A DNA stretch of 64,000 nt from Acidimicrobiales bacterium (GTDB taxonomy: Bacteria > Actinomycetota > Acidimicrobiia > Acidimicrobiales > Palsa-688). The DNA lies in contig DASUWA010000023.1 of NCBI GenBank assembly GCA_036378675.1, forward strand, positions 1 to 64,000, read 5' to 3'. Both the position numbers and the translations under genes were made by a program. Under the pieces are notes generated by a model. The model ran no database searches, was not told the DNA's origin, and worked only from the letters and a program-made list of their open reading frames with translations. Shown piece after piece: positions 42,754 to 51,709 of this stretch (positions are counted from its first letter, which is position 1; every line of letters begins with the position of its first letter).

Positions 42754-42974
42754 CGCCTAACGGCGCCGGCCGCGTCCGGCGTCTTCTCACGCGCCGGCGG
42801 CGGCTTGCATCCGGGTCTAGTGGGGCTTGGTTGCTGACGGTGTCGAGACTCGAGACGCCGAGCTCGCTCGTCGCGCAGGGGTGCTGACCTCGGGCGCCTG
42901 CCTAAGGCAGCGCGGCCCGCTCGATTTCTCGCCCGCCCAAGGCCTTAGGCGTCGTTCGGCCTCCGGGGCCGGGC

Positions 42975-43007
42975 GGCGCCGAGGCCGACGAGTGAGACCT
43001 CGGCGCC
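42975..43007 (-). terminator. 10-bp hairpin after the cold-shock gene
   Basis: GGCGCCGAGG pairs with CCTCGGCGCC around a 13-base loop, 21 bp after the csp stop on the minus strand. It has no T-run. Confidence 0.5.
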
Positions 43008-43028
43008 ATCGACAGCGACGGCGCTATA

Positions 43029-43232
43029 TCAGATGTGCGTGACGTTGCTGGCCTGGAGGCCCTTGGGTCCTTGAGTGGTCTCGAATTCGACCTTCTGGTT
43101 CTCCTCGAGGTTGCGGTACCCATTGCCGGAGATGGCGCTGAAATGAACGAACACGTCAGGACCGCCATCGTCTTGGGAAATGAAACCGAAACCCTTTTCT
43201 GAGTTGAACCATTTCACGGTGCCGGTTGCCAT
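43029..43232 (-). CDS. cold-shock domain protein (CspA family)
   Basis: A 67-residue single OB-fold RNA/DNA chaperone. It has [14 protein letters not shown] with RNP1 and DVFVHFSAI with RNP2. It is about 85% identical by eye to the second Csp at 54614. The leader has GAAAGGAGGGGATC before the ATG, a sequence shared with the other copy's leader. It is divergent from a bS18 gene at 43354, the same arrangement as the second copy. Confidence 0.96.
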   Translation of the reverse strand: MATGTVKWFNSEKGFGFISQDDGGPDVFVHFSAISGNGYRNLEENQKVEFETTQGPKGLQASNVTHI

Positions 43233-43353
43233 TAGCGATCCCCTCCTTTCCTGGCCTAATTCGACTCGGGGATCACACGAGTCGTGGCCTGGCCCTGGAC
43301 GGGCCGGAGGGAAATCTCGTTATCGCAGCTACCCTCGCCGGCCACTGTAGCCG

Positions 43354-43896
43354 ATGGCGCGCAACCTGAAAGTGATGAAGAAGAAGAAGGGCAAAGACCG
43401 TCGGCCCAAACCGGCCGCCACCGGCGGGGGCCCCCGGCGGGGTAGACGGAAGTTCTGCGTCTTCTGTCAACGGCACGCGACCCGGGTGGACTACGAGGAT
43501 GTGGGTCTACTCAAGCGGTTCATCAACGATCGAGGCCGGATCCGGGCCCGTAAGGCGACCGGCATCTGCGCCCAGCGTCAACGCGACGTGGCCACAGCTG
43601 TCAAGACCGCCCGCGAGTTGGCGTTGCTTCCCTACGTGGTGCGGACCGTTGGGACCGAATGGACCGCTCTGTCACCGCTACCGTCTGATCGGTCGCGCGT
43701 CCGACTCCAACTTTTCAGCTGTGTTCGCCGACCTGGGTTCGCATTCGCTCGATCGTCTTCAGCTGTCGGGCCCTCTCCATTTCGTTCCTGCTGGTGTCGG
43801 CGCGAACCCGCTCGGCCAAGCGGTCCAAGCGTGACATCTCCTCCGCCCGGACCCGCGTGGCGTCCGAGTCCGGCAGCTGGCGCAGCGCCCGCATGA
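43354..43896 (+). CDS. rpsR: ribosomal protein bS18, paralog 1, with odd C-terminal extension
   Basis: Residues 1-100 are a normal bS18: basic start, zinc-type [43 protein letters not shown] and LALLPYVV. It binds 16S rRNA beside bS6. After residue 102 the frame runs on 78 residues of Ser/Arg/Pro-rich sequence that resemble no family and lie antisense to the gene at 43715. A mutation that removed the normal stop or tail is likely. No rpsF, ssb or rplI gene is nearby, so this is not the usual rpsR locus. Divergent csp gene 121 bp away. Confidence 0.85.
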   Translation: MARNLKVMKKKKGKDRRPKPAATGGGPRRGRRKFCVFCQRHATRVDYEDVGLLKRFINDRGRIRARKATGICAQRQRDVATAVKTARELALLPYVVRTVGTEWTALSPLPSDRSRVRLQLFSCVRRPGFAFARSSSAVGPSPFRSCWCRREPARPSGPSVTSPPPGPAWRPSPAAGAAPA

Positions 43897-44035
43897 AAGC
43901 TCGCTGGGCGTCAGCGCGTCGGTCAAGACCCAGGTCTCGGCTGATGCGGGCGTACGGTTGGCCCTCGCCTCGAAGGCGTAGAACTTTCTCGTCGACTGTT
44001 TCGGGTGGCTCAGATACATCGGACAGGTCCGACAC
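43715..44035 (-). CDS. small HTH-like helical protein, unknown function
   Basis: A 106-residue acidic-then-basic protein. Residues 14-52 ([20 protein letters not shown], then [20 protein letters not shown]) look like a small homeodomain-like HTH, followed by a charged helix ([20 protein letters not shown]). The last 182 bp overlap, antisense, the tail of the bS18 frame. The HTH pattern and frame content suggest this is the real coding strand there. Family not recognised. Confidence 0.6.
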   Translation of the reverse strand: MSDLSDVSEPPETVDEKVLRLRGEGQPYARISRDLGLDRRADAQRAFMRALRQLPDSDATRVRAEEMSRLDRLAERVRADTSRNEMERARQLKTIERMRTQVGEHS

Positions 44036-44333
44036 GGCGGGATCACCTCCAAAGCCCCGAGGGCTCAGCCGTAAACCGGCAGGGTTCCATTCCCGACCTG
44101 GCAGTCCAGGGTATCTCTTTTGTCACGACACCGGCGCGACAAACCCGCAGGGACCAGACCTAGCAGTCTGGATACGTGATCGAAAGTTCGCGACCCGTGG
44201 TCGCGTCGGCCAGAGCGGGAACCCTTGAACCGACCGCTCTGGGAGGGAGGGTCGATCAAGTAGCCTATGAACGCTGGACACCTTCCGCTCTTCGTTTGGG
44301 CAGTGTCTCGACAACAGCTAGAGACGAGGACGA

Positions 44334-45269
44334 GTGCTCAACAAGCGTGCTGTCCAGCCCGACGAGGACCTCGTTCGGCTCTACTTGAACGACGTCGGGA
44401 AGTACGCCCTGCTGACCAGGACTGATGAGGTCCGGTTGGCTCAGACGGTGGAAGCCGGCCGCGATGCCCGGGTTGAACTGTCCCGAAACGAAGAGCTGAC
44501 CCCGTCGCGACAACGCGAGCTGCGCCGCCTCGTCCGCCAAGCAGACGATGCCGCCGACACCTTTGTCACGGCCAACCTGCGGCTGGTGGTGTCCATCGCC
44601 AAGAAGTACCAGGGCTCCCAGCTGCCCCTGTTGGACCTGGTTCAAGAAGGGAACCTCGGTCTGATCCACGCGGTGGAGAAGTTCGACTGGCGAAGAGGCT
44701 TCAAGTTCTCGACCTACGCCACCTGGTGGATACGCCAGGCCGTCACCCGAGGGATCGCCAACACCGGGCGCACGGTGCGGCTCCCAGTTCATGCCGGGGA
44801 TCTCCTGAACCGGGTTTCCAAGTCCCGGGCCCGGCTCGAGGCGAAACTCGGCCGCCGCCCGACCATCGCTGAGCTGGCGCAAGACCTCGAGTTGGACGAA
44901 GACAAGCTGATCGAGATCATCCGCTACGCCGGCGAGCCAGTATCACTCTCCGAAACGCCATGGGCCGAGAGCGACTCCGAGCTCGGTGACGTCATCGAAG
45001 ACCGCTCCGCCGCGTCGCCTTTCGAGGCGGCCGCCGCGTCGCTTCTCGCCGGTGAGGTGGCCAAGTTGCTCGTGGTTCTCGATGAGCGGGAGCGAGTCAT
45101 CCTCCAGCTCCGGTTCGGCCTCGACCGCGGTGAGCCCCGAACCCTTGACGAAGTCGGTGCCCATTTCAACCTGACCCGCGAACGTATACGCCAGATCGAA
45201 GCCCGAGCGATGGCCAAGTTGAGACACCCCACGCTCGAGTTGAACCCACACGACCTGCTCAGCGGATAG
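44334..45269 (+). CDS. group 2 sigma-70 factor (RpoD-related)
   Basis: A 311-residue sigma factor. Region 1.2 is DLVRLYLNDVGKYALLT, region 2 NLRLVVSIAKKYQGSQLPLL with FKFSTYATWWIRQAVTRGI, region 3 near RPTIAELAQDLELDEDK, and region 4.2 TLDEVGAHFNLTRERIRQIE. There is no long region 1.1, so it is an alternative housekeeping-like factor (HrdB/SigB type) for stress or stationary phase. It starts at GTG in GAGTGCTC after a GAGACGAGGAC site. It lies between the cold-shock and heat-shock genes. Confidence 0.93.
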   Translation: MLNKRAVQPDEDLVRLYLNDVGKYALLTRTDEVRLAQTVEAGRDARVELSRNEELTPSRQRELRRLVRQADDAADTFVTANLRLVVSIAKKYQGSQLPLLDLVQEGNLGLIHAVEKFDWRRGFKFSTYATWWIRQAVTRGIANTGRTVRLPVHAGDLLNRVSKSRARLEAKLGRRPTIAELAQDLELDEDKLIEIIRYAGEPVSLSETPWAESDSELGDVIEDRSAASPFEAAAASLLAGEVAKLLVVLDERERVILQLRFGLDRGEPRTLDEVGAHFNLTRERIRQIEARAMAKLRHPTLELNPHDLLSG

Positions 45270-45374
45270 CGGCCGCTGTCCGGTCGCTTGTACTTCAACC
45301 GGACCGCGGTGGCACCGAGACGCTCATCCGGCATCGCCCGGGGCTTCAAGAACCAAGCACCCTGCTGCTGACCG

Positions 45375-45480
45375 GCCAGTCCAGCTGCCGGGCCCGGAGG
45401 AGACCCGCGCAGAAGGGGAAGCGCCTGCGGGTTGCTCCGTGGGTGTCGGGTCCGGGACAGGCGCCACATCCCGCCAGCAT
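45375..45480 (-). mobile_element. remnant of a DDE transposase gene
   Basis: About 25 codons encode GPDTHGATRRRFPFCAGLLR, nearly the same as the CPFC segment of the truncated transposase at 329-1465. The flanks do not align and no ends are seen. It is a decayed relative of that IS. Confidence 0.6.
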
Positions 45481-45538
45481 TTGACGCGATGGGCGGCATG
45501 ACGCTCGATCTTGCGCTTCCGGCGAAGCCGTTGTTCTG

Positions 45539-46078
45539 TTACTGATGGTGATGTTCGCCCGGCTGCTCTGGCCGATCATCGGCTCGGAGCGACTCGGCGA
45601 TCAGGTCTGTGCGGAAGGCGTCGTAGTAGGCCTCGTAGATGAGATCGGACTCCCGGGCTCGCTGATGGCGCAGCCCGGTCAGGATCCAACCGAGCCGCTG
45701 GCGGACATCCGCGTAGTCTGCCGTTCCGGTACTTCCCTCCAACTCGGCTCTAACCGAGCTGAGCGCGCCGCGCAGCTGCTGGTAATTAAGGCGCACCCCT
45801 CGTACCCGGTTTCGAAGCCAAGGCTGGGTTCGGGCCAGATCCGACAGCAAGCTATCGGGTGACCCGGCGTTATCGGCTTCTTCGGCGGTAGCGTCGTCGA
45901 GAGCCGCCAAAGCGGCCAGCACGCCGGCGCGCCAGTCCTGCTCACGGCCCGGAGCGGCCGCAGCCAGCATGGCCTCGAGCCGATGCATACCAGCCAGGGT
46001 TCGGTCCTGGTCGGCTTGGCGAACCTCGAGGCCAGCCCGCTGCGACTCGCTGAATCCACTCCGTGTCGTCTCCATCAC
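45539..46078 (-). CDS. helical hypothetical protein near Hsp20
   Basis: A 179-residue soluble, mostly helical protein rich in Ala, Glu and Arg. It has LRNRVRGVRLNYQQLRGALS and VRQRLGWILTGLRHQRARES DLIY-type helices, and a His-rich C-terminus (GEHHHQ). I recognise no family; similar proteins may accompany Hsp20 genes. It lies 34 bp downstream of the Hsp20 gene on the same strand, so it is probably in the same heat-shock operon. Confidence 0.7.
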   Translation of the reverse strand: MMETTRSGFSESQRAGLEVRQADQDRTLAGMHRLEAMLAAAAPGREQDWRAGVLAALAALDDATAEEADNAGSPDSLLSDLARTQPWLRNRVRGVRLNYQQLRGALSSVRAELEGSTGTADYADVRQRLGWILTGLRHQRARESDLIYEAYYDAFRTDLIAESLRADDRPEQPGEHHHQ

Positions 46079-46112
46079 AGCTCCGACACACCAGCGGCTC
46101 GGGCCTGGCTAT

Positions 46113-46544
46113 CTACGACGCGGTGGCTGCCAGCTGCTTGTCGGCGTCGCTGGTTGTGATCGACAGCTTGCGGGGCTTGGCCGCCTCGCGCACCGGGATG
46201 GTCAAGGTCAGCACTCCGGCGTGGTAGTCGGCCTCGATCGCGTCGGCGTCGAGAGTCTCACCGAGGAACAGCTGGCGGGAGAACGACCCGGTTGGCCGCT
46301 CACTGACGATCATCTCCGCGCCGTCGACCGAGACTTGGGGACGATCGGCCCGGATCGTAAGCACGTTCTGCTCGACGGTTAGGTCGATCGAGTCGGGATC
46401 GATGCCTGGAAGGTCGAAATGTACGTAGAAATCGGTTCCCTTCCGGTAGGCGTCCATAGGCATGGCCGCCGGGCGGGTCGCGGTGCCGAAGAACTGCTGG
46501 GTAAGCCGGTCGAGGTCGCGGAAGGGGTCGGTTCGCATCAGCAT
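46113..46544 (-). CDS. Hsp20/alpha-crystallin small heat-shock protein
   Basis: A 143-residue ATP-independent chaperone. The N-terminal [17 protein letters not shown] is typical, the crystallin core runs from [20 protein letters not shown] to the GVLTLTIPV motif, and a short tail with KPRKLSI ends it. The ATG at 46544 has AAAGGAGAAA upstream; a longer frame to 46637 is not supported. It is divergent from the DnaJ-HspR pair across a 121-bp region with two palindromes. Confidence 0.94.
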   Translation of the reverse strand: MLMRTDPFRDLDRLTQQFFGTATRPAAMPMDAYRKGTDFYVHFDLPGIDPDSIDLTVEQNVLTIRADRPQVSVDGAEMIVSERPTGSFSRQLFLGETLDADAIEADYHAGVLTLTIPVREAAKPRKLSITTSDADKQLAATAS

Positions 46545-46602
46545 GGCGGAGTTTCTCCTTTCTTTCACACTTGATCCACCGCTGACTCTGTGCCTCCTCT
46601 TG

Positions 46603-46640
46603 CTCCTTAGGAGACAACTGTTATGATAGCTGATCATCAG
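46603..46640. promoter_or_regulatory. two palindromes in the Hsp20/DnaJ divergent region
   Basis: CTCCT-T-AGGAG (46603-46613) and CTGAT-C-ATCAG (46630-46640). They are candidate operators for HspR or another heat-shock repressor, though neither matches the classical HAIR sequence. Confidence 0.35.
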
Positions 46641-46665
46641 AAATCTGCAAGAGGCGACTTAGATT

Positions 46666-47148
46666 ATGCCAGCTGATCCATGCAGTGGTGATCGGATGTA
46701 CCGGCGCCTTCAGGTGCCGCCCGAGGCGACTGCCCAGCAGATCCGCCGTGCCTATCGAAAGTTGGCGCACGACGTGCATCCCGATGCCCACCCCGAAGAC
46801 CCTGACGCCTCGCGGCGATTCCATGAGATCACGGAGGCCTACGAGGTCCTCAGCAGTCCCGAGCGGCGGGCCCGCTACGACCGAGCACGCCGAGAGCCCA
46901 CCGCTTTCCAGGCGCGGCCCACCCAAGCGGCAGTGTCGATCCGCCTGCGCCGATCCGCCGGTTGGAACGCCACGACCCAACCGGTGGTGCTCGGCGGTGA
47001 CGCCCTCCCCCTCGGCTCGGCGCCATTGGTCGCCGGGCCCGTGCACATCGGTCGTCCCGCCGAAGCAAGGAGCAATCTCTCATCGGCCACAGCCGTTGAG
47101 CTCACCCGGTTGATGGAAGCGATCTGGCCCTGGCTGGGGATGCGGTGA
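46666..47148 (+). CDS. J-domain (DnaJ-like) co-chaperone
   Basis: A 160-residue protein with an N-terminal J domain (about 10-70): MYRRLQVPPEATAQQIRRAY, the Hsp70-activating HPD in HDVHPDAHP, and FHEITEAYEVLSSPERRARY. There is no Gly/Phe or zinc region, so it is not full DnaJ/CbpA; the C-terminal 90 residues are unassigned. The stop overlaps the start of hspR. No dnaK is in the window, so it must serve a DnaK encoded elsewhere. Confidence 0.88.
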   Translation: MPADPCSGDRMYRRLQVPPEATAQQIRRAYRKLAHDVHPDAHPEDPDASRRFHEITEAYEVLSSPERRARYDRARREPTAFQARPTQAAVSIRLRRSAGWNATTQPVVLGGDALPLGSAPLVAGPVHIGRPAEARSNLSSATAVELTRLMEAIWPWLGMR

Positions 47149-47447
47149 TGGACTGGCCTGACGCAGCACAAGGTGTATATGCCATCTCGGTAGCTGCCCA
47201 GCTGTGCGGGCTGCACCCACAAACCCTGCGCGTCTATGAGCGCGAAGGCTTGGTTGATCCCGACCGCACTGCAGGCGGAACCCGCCTCTATAGCGGACAT
47301 GACGTTCAGAAGCTGCGCCAGATCGCCGAACTGGTCGAGACCGGGATCAACGTCGCCGGAATCAAACACATCCTCGAACTACAAGACGAAGTGCGCCGCC
47401 TGAAGGCACAAGTCGACCACTTGAGCTCCCGACTCAAGCAGAGCTGA
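47145..47447 (+). CDS. hspR: HspR-type MerR heat-shock repressor
   Basis: A 100-residue MerR-family repressor. It has the HTH VYAISVAAQLCGLHPQTLRV, a wing (RTAGGTRLYSGHDVQKL), and a coiled-coil tail (LQDEVRRLKAQVDHLSSRL). HspR represses dnaK/clpB-type operons through HAIR boxes. Either the GTG at 47145 or the ATG at 47148 is the start; both overlap the DnaJ-like stop. Coupling with a J-protein gene and a divergent hsp20 supports the call. Confidence 0.9.
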   Translation: MMDWPDAAQGVYAISVAAQLCGLHPQTLRVYEREGLVDPDRTAGGTRLYSGHDVQKLRQIAELVETGINVAGIKHILELQDEVRRLKAQVDHLSSRLKQS

Positions 47448-47512
47448 CTGCCGCGATGCCGGAAGACCATCGACTATCGACCGATGACTCAGCGGCTCCA
47501 GCCGAGTCATAA

Positions 47513-47911
47513 GAGCATGGCGAAGATACTGACTCACTCGATCAGACCGAAGGCTGGGGCGACAACCACCCGGTGGGCGCGCCGGTGGTCGTCGTGACCC
47601 ACCGGCCGCCGCCTAAGAACGCTGCGACGCGGTTCCCGCGGACGACCTTCACCGGCGACCTCGAGGAGGCCGTCGCTACGGCGAAGGAACTGGCCGGCGA
47701 CAAGTTCGTGACGATCGCCAGCGCCAGCATCATCCAGCAGGCACTCGGCCTCGGCCTCGTCGACGAACTGTGCATCAGCCAGGTGGCTGTGCTGTTCGGC
47801 ACCGGTATCCGCTACTTCGGAGACCTTATCGGCGGCCACGTCATGCTCGAAGACCCGGTCGTAGTGCAAGGCACCCGAGCGCTTCACCTCCGCTACCCGG
47901 TTCGACGCTGA
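47513..47911 (+). pseudogene. C-terminal fragment of a DHFR/RibD-like reductase gene
   Basis: The frame opens after a TAA at 47510 and encodes GWGDNHPVGAPVVVVTHRPP, DKFVTIASASIIQQALGLGL, VDELCISQVAVLFGTGIRYF and a C-terminal LHLRYPVR. This is the second half of dihydrofolate-reductase-family (RibD_C) proteins of about 180-200 residues. The N-terminal NADPH part is missing in all frames. It could still be translated from the GTG at 47573, but as an incomplete protein. A hairpin (ATGACTC/GAGTCAT, 47484-47510) lies just before it, after hspR. Confidence 0.75.
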
Positions 47912-47963
47912 CGGCCGCCGTGCAGGTGCTTCGGCGTTTCCCCTGCTGCTGTAGCGAAGGTTC

Positions 47964-48203
47964 TCAGCAGCCGCCGTGCGCGCTTATCTCGTCGGCTAGA
48001 CGGAACGAGGCCGGGCTTCCGGCCGTGGCGTTGGCGAATGCTGCGCACAAGGTGGGGTCCGCGTGGCCAGAGCGGCTGGCGGTCGCGTTCGGAGTCTCGA
48101 AATTGAGCAGGACTGCCAGGGTGATGGAAATGATGATCGCCGCCATGAACGTGGTGGCGGCGAGACGGTAGACACTGACGACTGGGCGGAGGATGCTTGT
48201 CAT
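47964..48203 (-). CDS. small secreted or membrane-anchored protein
   Basis: A 79-residue protein with a basic start and one hydrophobic segment (LAATTFMAAIIISITLAVLL), then a short outer part with two cysteines (DPTLCAAFAN, EISAHGGC). It starts at ATG with GAAAGG upstream. Unknown family. It lies downstream of, and on the same strand as, the STAND ATPase (99-bp gap) and may belong to its transcript. Confidence 0.55.
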   Translation of the reverse strand: MTSILRPVVSVYRLAATTFMAAIIISITLAVLLNFETPNATASRSGHADPTLCAAFANATAGSPASFRLADEISAHGGC

Positions 48204-48301
48204 GGTTCAGCCTTTCGGATTCGGGTCGGCGGCGCCGACACCAGAAAGGCGTGATTTGGGCTCGAACGGTTGTTCAAAATGGCTGAACAAGCACGCCAGC
48301 T

Positions 48302-50989
48302 TCAGGTGCGCCAGCTAATTGGGGCCCTCGGGTCGGGCATGTAGGCGCAGTATGTGCCGGTTCGGATTGTGGTATCGAGATGGTCAGCCAGAGGTGGGCT
48401 GTGCTCACGGATCCGGGCCAACGCCGAATGGACGGCTCGGGTGATGTTGACCCTGGCCCTTTCGGCGGCTGAGCCGGTGTTGCGGTCCCGACCGCCGAGG
48501 CCCATAGCAGCGGTCAGCTCGTAGGTCAAGAAGTCCATTTCTCCGCGAATTAGTGACGCGCGAGCGGGGTCCGCCCAGTCCGTAGCTTCGTTGAGCTCCT
48601 CTTCGAGGTCGCGCAGCCTGGCCCGGTAGCTCGACTTGGCCTGCTCATCTAGCAGAGGCGAAACGTTGCCGTCCCGGTGGCGTTGGACATTGCGAAGGGA
48701 TCGTCGTGCCGCTGTCCGGGTTGGAGTATCGCCGCTTTCAATCGTGACCAAATCGAGCACGTGGAACTCTCGCCCGGGATGCTTCAACAGGTGGGCGAGA
48801 AAATGAAGGCCCTTGCTGTCTCTCAATCTGAAGGTTCCCGATTGGAAGACGATCGTCCAGTAGTCGCCTTCGGCACGAAGGATGTTCAATTCCCCGAGGG
48901 CTGGCTCTTCGGGCGAATCCGAGACGTCGGATTGACATGCGTCCGCCGCATACGCCAGCGCCTCGGCCCGATCCATTCCGAGTCCTTCTTGCCAGGCGCG
49001 AGTGAACGTCGCCTCGTCCGTCTTGTCGCGTAGCGATTGCCGCGCGGAGTCGCGACGGCTCGCCGTTCCGAGCCGAAATGGCGTACCGGCATCCCTCCGG
49101 AGACGGTCTTCCGCCCCGAGCAATCTCGCCGCCCGCTGCACCTGTCCACCCTCAGCGGCGAGCAGACCCAAACCCCACAGGGAGTCTAAGGCCCGGTACC
49201 ACTGCCCCCTGCTTCCCTGCAGCTCTAGGCTCTCCGTCCAGAGGGCCGCCGCCCGGTCAGGGGCACCTCGTCTCAGCGCAAGATCTCCGAGAAGGGAGAG
49301 GGACACGGAGACGCAATTCCAATCAGACAGTCCCCTCTGAATCTCAAGGGCCTGATCAAACAGACCTTGTGCCTCACGAATACGTCCGTCGTCCCGTTCG
49401 ATCATGCCAAGGACCAGAAGCGCGTTCGCGGCGCTGTGCACATCACCACTGGTTCGAGCCAGACCCAACCCCTCCGCGAGTACGGGCTGAGCTCGCTGCG
49501 GATCCCCCATGTCGTACACGATCTCTCCCAGCTGTGCCAACGACTCACCAAGCGCCTGTCGATCACCCGTCCTCCGAGCGACGTCCGCAGCCGCCTCAGT
49601 GATTTCGTAGGCGCGTTCGCTCCGACCGGCGGCAGACTCCAGTCGACCGAGTAAGAATGCGGTATGCCCCGACTCGGCCTCATCGCAGAGCCGGCGCTGG
49701 ATGGCAAGCGCCTCTCCTAGAACGATCCGGGCCTGGTCTAGTTCTCCCCCCAGTCGGCGCATGTCGCCGAGTTCCCTCAAAGCCCTTGCACGCAGCAAGA
49801 CATCTACCTCACCAGGCAGCGATAGAGCCGCCTCGACCCAGGCAAGTCGCTCAGCGACGGGCCCCTGAACAGCCTGAGAGACCCTTCGACAAGCGACCAG
49901 GCGCAACGCGGATTCGGAATCGCCGGTGGCGATGGTGCGAGCAAAGGCCGCCCGCAGATTGGGAAACTCGACCTGCATCCGCAACCAGATCTCGTTCTGC
50001 TGCGGCCCGACGAGCTCCCGCTCCGACTCTTCGACGAAACTCACACACCACCTCAAGTGGCGCGATCTGATTTCGTCGTCCTCGCCGCCAGCCGACAGAA
50101 GCTCGAGTGCATACTCCCGGATCGTCTCGAGCATCGAAAACCGCTCGCCACCATGCTGCAGCAGGCTCTTGTCGACCAGCGATTGCAACAAATCGACATC
50201 CGCATCGGTTACCTCCTCGACAGCCTGAAGCGTGCATCCCCCCTCGAACACCGCAAGGCGCGAAAGGAGAGTCAGCTCGTCTGGCTCGAGTAGCTGGCAC
50301 GACCATTCGATTGTCGCTCGCAGAGTCCGTTGACGGGGCTCGAGAGCCCTTCCCCCCTTGAATAGGTCCAGCCGTTTGGAGAGCAGTCCCAAGATCTGCG
50401 TCGGTGAAAGGACACGAGTACGTGCCGCGGCTAGCTCCAAAGCGAGGGGCAGTTTGTCGAGGCGGCGGCACAACTCGGTGACAGCTTCGCCGGAAGACAC
50501 TCGAGCCCGAGAACAAAACAGTTCCACTGCCTCTGAATCCTCCAGAGGAGGGATCGCGTACTCGACCTCTCCTCGAACTCGAAGCAGCTCTCGGCTTGTG
50601 ACGAGTACGCGTAGGTTCGGACACGACTCCAAGAGACCGAGCAGCTCAGGAGCGGCGTCTATCACCTGTTCGAAGTTGTCCAAGACCACGAGCATCGAAC
50701 GTGATCCGATATGAGCCGCCACCCTTTCCTTGGTCTCGGCGCCGACCACCCGTGCTAACGACTCGATAACGAGGCTGGGCGCCCTCAACGCTGACAGGCC
50801 AACCCAGAACACGCTCCCGTCGAACCACGTGTCGGCCGTGGCCGCCGCTTCGATCGCAACACGTGACTTGCCTGATCCCCCCGGACCGGTCAAGGTCAAC
50901 AGACGGGCGCCGCCTGTAAGGAAGGAGGTGATCTCTCCTACCTGCTTGTCCCGACCGATAAAGGAACTCACCGGCCGCGGGAGGCTCAC
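48302..50989 (-). CDS. STAND ATPase (NB-ARC-TPR) without LuxR domain
   Basis: An 895-residue signalling ATPase. NB-ARC core: Walker A GPGGSGKSR (about 35-43), Walker B MLVVLDNFEQV, LRVLVTSRELLRVRGE and the LPLALELAAARTRVL helix. A winged helix and about eight TPR-like repeats follow (residues 380-640). A C-terminal domain of about 200 residues (FQSGTFRLRDSKGLHFLAHL) is typical of actinobacterial regulators of this class. No HTH of the LuxR or SARP type is present, so it is not itself an obvious DNA binder. It starts at GTG. Confidence 0.88.
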   Translation of the reverse strand: MSLPRPVSSFIGRDKQVGEITSFLTGGARLLTLTGPGGSGKSRVAIEAAATADTWFDGSVFWVGLSALRAPSLVIESLARVVGAETKERVAAHIGSRSMLVVLDNFEQVIDAAPELLGLLESCPNLRVLVTSRELLRVRGEVEYAIPPLEDSEAVELFCSRARVSSGEAVTELCRRLDKLPLALELAAARTRVLSPTQILGLLSKRLDLFKGGRALEPRQRTLRATIEWSCQLLEPDELTLLSRLAVFEGGCTLQAVEEVTDADVDLLQSLVDKSLLQHGGERFSMLETIREYALELLSAGGEDDEIRSRHLRWCVSFVEESERELVGPQQNEIWLRMQVEFPNLRAAFARTIATGDSESALRLVACRRVSQAVQGPVAERLAWVEAALSLPGEVDVLLRARALRELGDMRRLGGELDQARIVLGEALAIQRRLCDEAESGHTAFLLGRLESAAGRSERAYEITEAAADVARRTGDRQALGESLAQLGEIVYDMGDPQRAQPVLAEGLGLARTSGDVHSAANALLVLGMIERDDGRIREAQGLFDQALEIQRGLSDWNCVSVSLSLLGDLALRRGAPDRAAALWTESLELQGSRGQWYRALDSLWGLGLLAAEGGQVQRAARLLGAEDRLRRDAGTPFRLGTASRRDSARQSLRDKTDEATFTRAWQEGLGMDRAEALAYAADACQSDVSDSPEEPALGELNILRAEGDYWTIVFQSGTFRLRDSKGLHFLAHLLKHPGREFHVLDLVTIESGDTPTRTAARRSLRNVQRHRDGNVSPLLDEQAKSSYRARLRDLEEELNEATDWADPARASLIRGEMDFLTYELTAAMGLGGRDRNTGSAAERARVNITRAVHSALARIREHSPPLADHLDTTIRTGTYCAYMPDPRAPISWRT

Positions 50990-51124
50990 GATCCACCTCG
51001 TCGCAGGTATACGGCCATACCAGACACCCCACAGTGAAGCTAGCCCGCCTGGCGCCTTCGATCGCTAGCCTTAACCGCTCGGCCAACCATGGGCGCCACC
51101 TGGAGCGGCGCGATAATTCGGGGC

Positions 51125-51709
51125 GTGGATGGCATGCACGATCTTGGTGGTATGCACGGCTTCGGCCCGGTCACGATCGAGGAAGCCGAACCGGTATTTC
51201 ACGAACCGTGGGAGGGCCGAGTTTGGCGAATGGTGCGTGCCGTGATCGGCCCGGGCACCACGACCGACAGGATCCGATACACCATCGAGCAGATGCCGCC
51301 CGGTGATTATCTGGCTGCCAGTTACTACGAACGATGGTTGTGGGCTGTCGAACGGCTCGCTACCGAGCAGGGACTCCTCGACAGTTCGGACCGACTTCCA
51401 GTGATCGAGCGCCCATCGCCGGTCACGCCGACATGGTCGGGTCGGTTCCAGCCCGGCGCAGTGGTCCGGGTTGGTAACCCGGTCACGACCGGACATACGC
51501 GGGTGCCTCGCTACCTCCGCGGCCACGTCGGTCGCGTCGAGCGAATCGCATTTGCTTGGCCCAACCCGGGAGAGTCCGCGGAGAAAGGGGTTTATGGTCA
51601 GCCCGAGCTGGTCTACACCCTTGCCTTCGCCGGGAGAGAACTGTTCGGGGCTGGCGCCGATCACACCTTGACCGCGGACGTAGCCGAGCGCGACCTGGAG
51701 GAGCCGTGA
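51125..51709 (+). CDS. nthB: nitrile hydratase beta subunit
   Basis: A 194-residue subunit. The start MDGMHDLGGMHGFGPV and the C-terminal SH3-like part (RFQPGAVVRVGN, TRVPRYLRGHVGRVERI, VYTLAFAGRELFG) are diagnostic. With the alpha subunit it forms the enzyme that hydrates nitriles to amides. The GTG at 51125 is chosen from the conserved N-terminus; the frame is open further upstream. Beta before alpha is the usual order of cobalt-type enzymes. The stop overlaps the alpha GTG. Confidence 0.93.
   Translation: MDGMHDLGGMHGFGPVTIEEAEPVFHEPWEGRVWRMVRAVIGPGTTTDRIRYTIEQMPPGDYLAASYYERWLWAVERLATEQGLLDSSDRLPVIERPSPVTPTWSGRFQPGAVVRVGNPVTTGHTRVPRYLRGHVGRVERIAFAWPNPGESAEKGVYGQPELVYTLAFAGRELFGAGADHTLTADVAERDLEEP

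Noticed and set aside
46568-46590. HspR HAIR box upstream of hsp20
   Set aside because: Only CTTGA and a shifted ACTC are found; spacing and arms do not fit CTTGAG-N7-CTCAAG.
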